A DNA stretch of 5,753 nucleotides from Methanocalculus sp. (GTDB lineage Archaea; Halobacteriota; Methanomicrobia; Methanomicrobiales; Methanocorpusculaceae). Under the pieces are notes generated by a model that was given only the letters and a program-made list of their open reading frames with translations, ran no database searches and was not told where the DNA came from. Below are positions 1 through 3,891 of the stretch, in pieces (position 1 is the stretch's first letter; every line of letters starts with the position of its first letter). The DNA is taken from assembly GCF_029762515.1 (NCBI RefSeq), contig NZ_JARVGN010000111.1, positions 1-5,753 of the forward strand, in the 5' to 3' direction. A program made the translations under genes and the position numbers.

Positions 1-112
1 GGGTTTCGAGCCAGAACTCAACCGTATCAAGCCCGGCACCACGGATACCGGAGAAGATTGAGGCAAGGGCATATTCATGAAAGAACATGCTTGATACACC
101 GGTTCGCAGCAT
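1..112 (-). CDS. Sugar phosphate isomerase/epimerase-like TIM-barrel protein, N-terminal part only
   Basis: The minus strand reads from an ATG at 112-110 without a stop to the left edge, giving 37 residues plus one base. It begins MLRTGVSSMFFHEY and continues through SGIRGAGLDTVEFWLET. A first beta strand with a GVSS-type turn, then a helix, then an (A)G(L/C)xxVEFW second strand is the usual start of archaeal xylose-isomerase-like TIM barrels (AP endonuclease family 2 superfamily). Members are annotated as sugar phosphate isomerases/epimerases or endonuclease IV relatives, so the substrate cannot be told from this fragment. The gene is divergent from xseA with 37 bases between starts. No convincing Shine-Dalgarno sequence precedes the ATG. 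A weak TCTATTTG box lies about 28 bases upstream, which would fit a leaderless transcript. A second in-frame ATG at 88-86 would remove the first beta strand and is less likely. The catalytic metal ligands lie outside the window. Confidence 0.68.
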   Translation of the reverse strand, partial: MLRTGVSSMFFHEYALASIFSGIRGAGLDTVEFWLET

Positions 113-149
113 ACGCAGTTTCTTCTCATCCCGCCACAAATAGATTCCT

Positions 150-1394
150 ATGCCCGGTGAAGAACAGGCAACCCTGGTTTCAGGCGATCCTGAGGTTATC
201 ACAGTGCAGGATCTCACCCGGATCATCAGGGAGGAGCTTGATACCCCTCTGCTACGCGGCATTTCGGTCAGGGGTGAGGTAACAAACTACCGTCTCCATT
301 CATCAGGACATATGTACTTCACCCTCTCAGAGAAGAACAGCGATGGGGATGCCGCAATCGACTGTGTCATCTGGAGACGATCAGCAGTCCGGGTATCACC
401 TCCTCCTGAGAACGGGATGGATGTGATCGTGAATGGGTATGTTGACTTCTATCCTCCTTATGGCAAGACCCAGTTTATCGGAGAGAGCGTAATCCATGCG
501 GGGGCCGGAGGAAAATTCATCCTTCTGGAGCAGTGGAAGCGTGAACTTGCTGCTGAAGGTTGTTTTGCAGCTGAAACAAAAAAACCGATCCCGCAGTATC
601 CCCTCCGTGTCGGCGTCGTTACGTCCCCGACAGGAGCAGTGCTTCAGGATATCAGGAATGTCCTCTCACGTCGGTTCCCCCTCGATCTGATCATTTCACC
701 GACCCAGGTGCAGGGGGAGTATGCGCACCTGGATATCGCCGGGGCAATCCGGCGGATCGACGGGCATGCGGATGTGATCATTGTTGCACGCGGCGGAGGG
801 AGTTTTGAAGACCTCTTTGCATTTAATCATCCGGATGTGATCCGGGCGATTGCTTCGTGCATAACCCCCATCGTCTCCGCTATCGGGCACGAGGTCGATG
901 TGACACTTGCCGATCTTGCAAGTGATCTGCGGGCGCCGACACCGTCAGCTGCCGCAGAACTTATCGTGCCCGATCGGGTCACCCTCCTGCGGGAGCATAC
1001 TGAAACACGATCGGCACTACAGAACCTTATTCTTGACCGTCTGGAGAAACGTGGACTCGAACTTGAAGAGATCCGGCTCAGGATAGAGAGCCGGAGGATA
1101 AAACGGCGGATCAGTGATATGAAACAGGCTTCCGCCGAGCTTCTTGAACGACTCCAACAGGCGATAGCCAGAAAGATCGCACAACAGAGAAGTAATCTTG
1201 CCCTGTATACAGCAGAGATCCGATCGGCAGATCTGAGGGCTCCGCTTCGGAGGGGATATGCCCTCATCCTTGCAGATGGAGAGATGATCCGATCGGTTAA
1301 TCTGCTCGGGAAGGGTGATTTGGTGACGATCTATCTCCAGGATGGTGAGATGGACGCAACAATTACAGAGGTACGCCATGACAGAGACGTATGA
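150..1394 (+). CDS. xseA: Exodeoxyribonuclease VII large subunit
   Basis: This 414-residue protein is the catalytic subunit of exonuclease VII, which degrades single-stranded DNA from both ends to short oligonucleotides in repair and recombination. Residues about 15-115 form the N-terminal OB-fold (ITVQDLTRIIREEL, then RGEVTNYRLHSSGHMYFTL). The catalytic core follows with RVGVVTSPTGAVLQDI (153-168), TQVQGEYA (185-192), IIVARGGGSFEDL (210-222), SAIGHEVDVTLADLASDLRA (243-262) and PTPSAAAEL. D167, R214, H247 and D250 match the residues known to matter in the E. coli enzyme. Residues about 275-360 are charged and helical, matching the XseB-binding coiled-coil region but shorter than in E. coli (456 residues in all). 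A C-terminal APLRRGYALI segment closes the protein. The ATG at 150 keeps the conserved VITV strand; a GTG at 204 would cut into it. No clear ribosome binding site precedes the ATG. The gene overlaps xseB. The family is mainly bacterial, so an archaeal copy suggests old lateral transfer. Confidence 0.95.
   Translation: MPGEEQATLVSGDPEVITVQDLTRIIREELDTPLLRGISVRGEVTNYRLHSSGHMYFTLSEKNSDGDAAIDCVIWRRSAVRVSPPPENGMDVIVNGYVDFYPPYGKTQFIGESVIHAGAGGKFILLEQWKRELAAEGCFAAETKKPIPQYPLRVGVVTSPTGAVLQDIRNVLSRRFPLDLIISPTQVQGEYAHLDIAGAIRRIDGHADVIIVARGGGSFEDLFAFNHPDVIRAIASCITPIVSAIGHEVDVTLADLASDLRAPTPSAAAELIVPDRVTLLREHTETRSALQNLILDRLEKRGLELEEIRLRIESRRIKRRISDMKQASAELLERLQQAIARKIAQQRSNLALYTAEIRSADLRAPLRRGYALILADGEMIRSVNLLGKGDLVTIYLQDGEMDATITEVRHDRDV
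1367..1372 (+). promoter_or_regulatory. Ribosome binding site of xseB inside the end of xseA
   Basis: AGAGGT lies 5 bases before the ATG at 1378. It fixes the xseB start and argues against the in-frame ATG at 1342, which would add 12 unrelated residues. Confidence 0.75.
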
Positions 1395-1560
1395 AGAGAT
1401 GGTTACACGGCTCCGTGATATTACACGAAGACTTGAAGATCCGGATACTCCCCTCGATGAGAGTGTCAGGCTCTATAAAGATGGAATTGAACTGATCAAA
1501 AAATGTGAAGACTACCTGACACAGGCTGAACTCCGCATCCTTGAGATTGCTGAAGAGTGA
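1378..1560 (+). CDS. xseB: Exodeoxyribonuclease VII small subunit
   Basis: This 60-residue protein is the small, non-catalytic subunit that binds along the helical arm of XseA in the exonuclease VII complex. The sequence shows the family hallmark of a two-helix hairpin: TYEEMVTRLRDITRRLED, a P-D-T-PLDES turn, then VRLYKDGIELIKKCEDYL and a short third helix ending EIAEE. YEE, the RLED-x-x-x-PLDES turn and LYK-x-G-x-EL are the conserved positions. Length is slightly below the 70-80 residues usual in bacteria, the loss being at the C-terminus. The start overlaps the last 17 bases of xseA in another reading frame, which points to translational coupling and matched subunit production. Its stop codon lies in an inverted repeat shared with the converging DUF371 gene. 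Confidence 0.93.
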   Translation: MTETYEEMVTRLRDITRRLEDPDTPLDESVRLYKDGIELIKKCEDYLTQAELRILEIAEE

Positions 1561-1575
1561 TCCCGATCACTCCTC
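1552..1575. terminator. Inverted repeat across two convergent stop codons, candidate bidirectional hairpin
   Basis: GAGTGATC (1555-1562), CC, GATCACTC (1565-1572) is a perfect 8-base inverted repeat. One mismatch further out (A1554/C1573), A1553/T1574 and G1552/C1575 pair again. In RNA the stem would be about 7 pairs with a CCCG loop. The xseB stop TGA (1558-1560) lies in the left arm and the DUF371 stop (TCA on the plus strand, 1567-1569) in the right arm, so the two genes end in the same GAG-TGA-TC bases read from opposite strands. There is no T-tract on either side, so it may mark or stabilise 3' ends, for example as a processing site, rather than terminate on its own. Confidence 0.55.
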
Positions 1576-1995
1576 ACGGCTTGCGGTCATAATAACAATC
1601 ATCTCCGCCCCGCCAGAGAGGATCTCAATGAGTTCGCGTGGCAGTGTCCGTGCAACATAATCCGATCCAATCCCAATAGTGCGCCCACAGACAAAATCAC
1701 TCCTCCGCCAGACGAGATCGGTCGGATGATCGAATGTCATCTGCGATGAGCCACGGGATCTGATCTCGCAGGTAATGTCTCCTGCCTGAAGGTGTGTTGT
1801 CAGGATAGCGCGATCATCCGCAAGGAGGGAACAGAAGTCATCGGCAAGATCCAGAGCCCCCTTATCTGCCGATACCCCGATGATACAATCGCCCTGCAAA
1901 GAGAGTTCATCCTCGCAGGTGATCTCAAATGTGGTCCTGTGAGTGCCCCTGACATGCGCATGCCCATGGCAGGTGATCACTTCTTTGATCTCCAT
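1567..1995 (-). CDS. DUF371 family archaeal protein of unknown function
   Basis: This 142-residue soluble protein matches the archaeal DUF371 family. I recognise the N-terminal HGHAHVRGTHRTTFEIT (10-26), then L-x-x-x-GDCIIGVSADKGALDL (31-50), where HGH...THRTT and GDCIIGV...DK are the family signature. A C-terminal strand EMIVIMTA (131-138) follows. The repeated strand-like segments suggest a compact beta-rich fold. No signal peptide or membrane segment is present. The conserved histidines and the GDCIIG/DK block could form an active or metal-binding site, but that is inference and no function is known to me. The ATG at 1995 is the natural start because the family signature begins ten residues in. 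There is no Shine-Dalgarno sequence, but a CTATTAG box about 27 bases upstream fits a leaderless mRNA. The gene is divergent from the zinc-finger gene at 2029 and ends 6 bases from xseB. Confidence 0.85.
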   Translation of the reverse strand: MEIKEVITCHGHAHVRGTHRTTFEITCEDELSLQGDCIIGVSADKGALDLADDFCSLLADDRAILTTHLQAGDITCEIRSRGSSQMTFDHPTDLVWRRSDFVCGRTIGIGSDYVARTLPRELIEILSGGAEMIVIMTASREE

Positions 1996-1997
1996 TG

Positions 1998-2005
1998 TTT
2001 ATGAT
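1998..2005 (+). promoter_or_regulatory. Candidate TATA box of the zinc-finger gene
   Basis: TTTATGAT is centred about 27 bases before the ATG at 2029. Archaeal TATA boxes sit about 26 bases before transcription start, so the mRNA would begin at or next to the ATG. No Shine-Dalgarno sequence is visible between this box and the ATG, which agrees with a leaderless transcript. Confidence 0.4.
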
Positions 2006-2018
2006 GTCTGCACACAAT

Positions 2019-2025
2019 CTAATAG
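2019..2025 (-). promoter_or_regulatory. Candidate TATA box of the DUF371 gene
   Basis: Read on the minus strand this is CTATTAG, centred about 27 bases before the ATG at 1995. As with the opposite promoter, the position predicts a leaderless mRNA and there is no ribosome binding site. The match to the archaeal TATA consensus is only partial. Confidence 0.33.
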
Positions 2026-2028
2026 AGT

Positions 2029-2601
2029 ATGTCGATATCAGTAAAATGTCCGGTCTGTGGGGAAGAGACCGATCATGAGATCCTTCGTGACGGTGAGCCT
2101 GCCACAGTTCAATGCTCTGAATGCAGCCATATACACCGCTCTGCAATAAAAATACCCAAAGTAATTGAGATACGGGCGATCATCAGCAGTGAAGGAGAAT
2201 CCAGGCAGGGGACGATTGAACTGACCGATGATGAGGTCGTCGAGGTCGGCAATACGTACGTTGCGGATGTGGGAGACGACATCTTTGGTGTGGAGGTGAC
2301 CGGGGTCGAACTCGGGCCTGCGCGCAGAGTGAGAGCCAATACACGTGATATAACCTGCATCTGGACACGGGTCATAGATTCGGTGATCATCCGTGCCTCC
2401 CTTCACAAAGGGGCGGTGACCTACCCCCTGTACGAAAAAGTCGAGGGTGAGACGGTCTATACTATCGGGGAGATTGCCTCTGTCGGGGGCCGGCAGTTCC
2501 GCGTGACACGGATCAAGCTCCGGGATGGCGCTGTCGTCAGAAAGCCCGGATCATATGCTGAAGCTCGTTTTATCAAGCGTGTCTATGGGGAACGATCATA
2601 A
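2029..2601 (+). CDS. HVO_0476-family archaeal zinc-finger protein
   Basis: This 190-residue protein starts with a zinc ribbon: C7-P-V-C10 and C29-S-E-C32 form the four-cysteine site, with H34 and H36 close by. Residues about 45-190 are beta-rich (EIRAIISSEGESRQGTIELTDDEVVEVG, then VEVTGVELGPARRVRANTRDI). This arrangement matches the archaeal family usually named after HVO_0476 of Haloferax. No biochemical role is known to me. A zinc ribbon joined to beta domains suggests RNA, ribosome or transcription-related binding, which is inference only. No signal peptide or membrane helix is seen. The ATG at 2029 places the zinc ribbon at the extreme N-terminus, as usual in the family. The gene appears to be leaderless and is divergent from the DUF371 gene. 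Its last 6 bases overlap the end of the converging thioredoxin-like gene. Confidence 0.85.
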   Translation: MSISVKCPVCGEETDHEILRDGEPATVQCSECSHIHRSAIKIPKVIEIRAIISSEGESRQGTIELTDDEVVEVGNTYVADVGDDIFGVEVTGVELGPARRVRANTRDITCIWTRVIDSVIIRASLHKGAVTYPLYEKVEGETVYTIGEIASVGGRQFRVTRIKLRDGAVVRKPGSYAEARFIKRVYGERS

Positions 2602-2856
2602 ATACTTTTTCAGGAGAGCTGAGAACTCCTCCTGATGAAGGACACCCTCCACCTTCTCCACCACTTGATCATCACTGAAGATGATCGTCGTCGGAGTCAC
2701 CTTCAACGAATACCTGCTGATATAATCCGGCTGCTCTTTTGCATTGATCGATTCGATAGAGACCGAAAGGGCTGCCTCTACTTCTGCGTTGATCGATTCC
2801 TGCTCAAGGCACCCCATACACCCATCCTGATAAAAGGAGAGAATCTTCACTGACAT
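2596..2856 (-). CDS. Thioredoxin-like (small glutaredoxin-size) redox protein
   Basis: This 86-residue cytoplasmic protein has a minimal thioredoxin fold. It opens with a beta strand VKILSFYQ (3-10), followed by the redox pair C13-M-G-C16, and carries the cis-proline segment VTPTTIIF (53-60, P55) and a final helix EEFSALLKKYL. Size and layout match the short archaeal thioredoxin/glutaredoxin-like proteins. The usual active site is CPYC or CGPC, so CMGC is unusual but still a complete CXXC pair able to exchange disulfides. There is no signal peptide. It lies 41 bases after the FKBP-like gene on the same strand and could be co-transcribed. No Shine-Dalgarno sequence is present, and a TTTTTTAT box about 27 bases upstream suggests its own leaderless promoter. 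Its partner protein is unknown. Confidence 0.85.
   Translation of the reverse strand: MSVKILSFYQDGCMGCLEQESINAEVEAALSVSIESINAKEQPDYISRYSLKVTPTTIIFSDDQVVEKVEGVLHQEEFSALLKKYL
2606..2610 (+). terminator. Short T-tract after the zinc-finger gene
   Basis: TTTTT lies 5 bases after the TAA stop at 2599-2601. Archaeal intrinsic termination relies mainly on T-runs, so this is a possible 3' end. It lies inside the opposite gene, where it encodes lysine codons, so coding use alone could explain it. Confidence 0.25.
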
Positions 2857-2877
2857 GATGGAGATTCTTGGGATTTG

Positions 2878-2887
2878 AGATAAAAAA
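2878..2887 (-). promoter_or_regulatory. T-rich tract: candidate TATA box of the thioredoxin-like gene and T-run terminator of the FKBP-like gene
   Basis: Read on the minus strand this is TTTTTTATCT. It begins 10 bases after the TAG stop of the FKBP-like gene and is centred about 27 bases before the ATG at 2856. Either role, or both, fits its position. Confidence 0.38.
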
Positions 2888-2897
2888 GGTATTGGAT

Positions 2898-3617
2898 CTA
2901 AGAGATTGCTGTTACCGAGTTGATGGTGACGACAGCATAGGAGTACCCATACCTGACGAGCACCGTCTCATCGGTCTTCTCTTTGATAAAAGTCAGACGC
3001 AACTTGATATCAGGCTCGGTATCGTTGAGTGCGAACTGCGGGGAATCGGCAAAGCCGAGAATGATATTATCTCCGACAGAGAGCTCATCAAAGGGATAGC
3101 CCATCTCACCAATCTGTTCTTCCGTCAGTTCACTCTCAAACGGACTCTCCTGGCTTTCGATGGTGAATGGGACGACGACTCGATCACGTTCCTTGTATCC
3201 GATTGGAGCAGAGGTGATCTCCTGGAACTCGGTTCTGAATAAGCCGAAAGGAGCCATTTTGCCGTACCTGTGAGGGATTCCGATCATATCGTCTGGGAGG
3301 CTGTACCCTGCCGAGACCTCAATCGGGCCGGAGAGATATACAAAATTCCCAGCCTCTTCCGCCTCTGTAGCGACAACTTCCAGAGTGGTCAGGACAGGAA
3401 TATCATTCTCATTATAGATGGTATAATCAATTACAACCAGATCACCGGGCTGAACAGTTCTCATCCCGCCAATCCATGCCGTTCCAAGGAGGGAAGCTGC
3501 CATCATGACGGCGAAGAGGACAGCAATTGAAATTGCCCCCACTTTGGTCCAGTTGATGGGATCAGCCTGTTTCTTCTCCCGTGATGTCTTTCTCTGCGGT
3601 GCCATTATGATGAACAT
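2898..3617 (-). CDS. Membrane-anchored FKBP-like (peptidyl-prolyl isomerase-related) protein
   Basis: This 239-residue protein has a basic N-terminus (QRKTSREKK), one hydrophobic segment at about 26-50 and a long soluble region that probably faces outside the cell. Residues 55-78 (VQPGDLVVIDYTIYNENDIPVL) match the opening strand of FKBP isomerases (V-x-x-GD-x-V-x-x-x-YT). Residues about 174-190 (YPFDELSVGDNIIL) resemble the end of the insert-in-flap segment of archaeal long FKBPs. The conserved FDSS stretch after the first strand is absent (IPVLTT), so isomerase activity is doubtful and a chaperone or binding role is possible. It could also be an uncharacterised lipid-free membrane protein with a convergent pattern. 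The start at 3617 is chosen because GGAG lies 6 bases upstream (3627-3624); the ATG at 3605 has no such site. The thioredoxin-like gene follows on the same strand, which hints at a shared folding or redox role. Confidence 0.65.
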   Translation of the reverse strand: MFIIMAPQRKTSREKKQADPINWTKVGAISIAVLFAVMMAASLLGTAWIGGMRTVQPGDLVVIDYTIYNENDIPVLTTLEVVATEAEEAGNFVYLSGPIEVSAGYSLPDDMIGIPHRYGKMAPFGLFRTEFQEITSAPIGYKERDRVVVPFTIESQESPFESELTEEQIGEMGYPFDELSVGDNIILGFADSPQFALNDTEPDIKLRLTFIKEKTDETVLVRYGYSYAVVTINSVTAIS

Positions 3618-3701
3618 GTTGTTCTCCGGAGTGTAAAGCGTTTGTGAAGCAGATCACCGGTTACGATTCATCTCAGTCGATGCTGATTGAATTTAATTAT
3701 A

Positions 3702-3715
3702 TTATTAATTAATAA
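3702..3715. repeat. Perfect 14-base A/T palindrome
   Basis: TTATTAATTAATAA reads the same on both strands. Flanking arms AATTTA (3690-3695) and TAAATT (3713-3718) add a second nested inverted repeat. It could be a regulator site or simply a product of A/T-rich promoter DNA. Confidence 0.5.
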
Positions 3716-3718
3716 ATT

Positions 3719-3734
3719 ATTTTTACATAAAAAT
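3719..3734. repeat. 16-base A/T inverted repeat
   Basis: ATTTTTA (3719-3725), CA, TAAAAAT (3728-3734) has perfect 7-base arms around a 2-base centre. It starts 3 bases after the 14-base palindrome, so the two together could form a double operator between the divergent genes. Confidence 0.5.
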
Positions 3735-3811
3735 CCAAAACAGTTATCAGGTCTTTTAACAAGGATTACCTAAACAGGGTGAAGCAATTCTTCTGCGACC
3801 CGGTAAGGATG

Positions 3812-3821
3812 CATAATTATT
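3812..3821 (+). promoter_or_regulatory. Candidate TATA box of the osmoprotectant transporter operon
   Basis: CATAATTATT is the A/T-rich box nearest to the ATPase gene. Transcription would start near 3842, giving a leader of about 45-50 bases that includes the Shine-Dalgarno sequence. The region upstream (GGTAAGGATG) may serve as the TFB recognition element, though this is not distinctive. Confidence 0.4.
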
Positions 3822-3849
3822 GATTGGTTCATGTTGTGTATGTGGAACG

Positions 3850-3891
3850 ATGATTGAAGAGTACAGTAATCCATTGACAGGAGGTGTCTGA
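3850..3891 (+). other. Possible 13-codon upstream ORF coupled to the transporter start
   Basis: The ATG at 3850 reads MIEEYSNPLTGGV and stops with TGA at 3889-3891, which overlaps the ATPase ATG as TGATG. Only a weak GTGGA precedes it. The stop-start overlap could allow translational coupling, but an ORF this short may be chance. Confidence 0.2.
3879..3886 (+). promoter_or_regulatory. Strong Shine-Dalgarno sequence of the transporter ATPase
   Basis: AGGAGGTG is a full match to the archaeal 16S rRNA tail complement and lies 4 bases before the ATG at 3891. It fixes the start and contrasts with the other genes of the window that have no ribosome binding site. Confidence 0.85.

Larger units (their letters stand above)
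3618..3890. promoter_or_regulatory. Divergent intergenic regulatory region between the FKBP-like gene and the transporter operon
   Basis: This is the longest non-coding stretch of the window. It holds an A/T-rich core (about 3690-3735), which probably supplies the TATA element of the FKBP-like gene on the minus strand (TATAATTAAATT, 3701-3690). It also holds two A/T palindromes, a candidate TATA box and a ribosome binding site for the transporter, and a possible 13-codon upstream ORF. An imperfect stem, GGGT-GAAG...CTTC...ACCC (3777-3801), lies just before the transporter TATA box. No RNA gene or longer ORF with coding character was found. Confidence 0.6.

Noticed and set aside
2..61. Plus-strand open tail GFEPELNRIKPGTTDTGED ending in TGA
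   Set aside because: It looks like a gene end, but the minus strand of the same bases gives a recognisable TIM-barrel N-terminus with its own ATG, which explains the region better.
58..282. 74-codon plus-strand ORF
   Set aside because: It overlaps the start of xseA in another frame, has no family resemblance and is rich in Arg/Ser/Pro, as expected of a shadow frame.
827..1267. 146-codon minus-strand ORF
   Set aside because: Antisense to xseA, with low-complexity Ser/Arg-rich translation. xseA is certain in the other strand.
1342..1377. Upstream in-frame extension of xseB
   Set aside because: The 12 extra residues do not match the family, and the ribosome binding site points to the ATG at 1378.
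2611..2634. CAGGAG...CTCCTG inverted repeat after the zinc-finger gene as a terminator stem
   Set aside because: It lies inside the opposite coding region, has a 12-base loop and comes after the T-run rather than before it.
3270..3530. 86-codon plus-strand ORF
   Set aside because: Antisense shadow of the FKBP-like gene, whose strand has a Shine-Dalgarno sequence, a membrane segment and family resemblance.
3777..3801. Imperfect stem GGGT-GAAG...CTTC...ACCC as a riboswitch or operator
   Set aside because: Two 4-pair stems split by a bulge are weak, and the element lies upstream of the likely transcription start, so an RNA role is unlikely.
3763..3872. GGATTAC (3763-3769) and GTAATCC (3866-3872) as distant inverted arms
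   Set aside because: Seven-base arms 96 bases apart are easily expected by chance and have no supporting structure between them.
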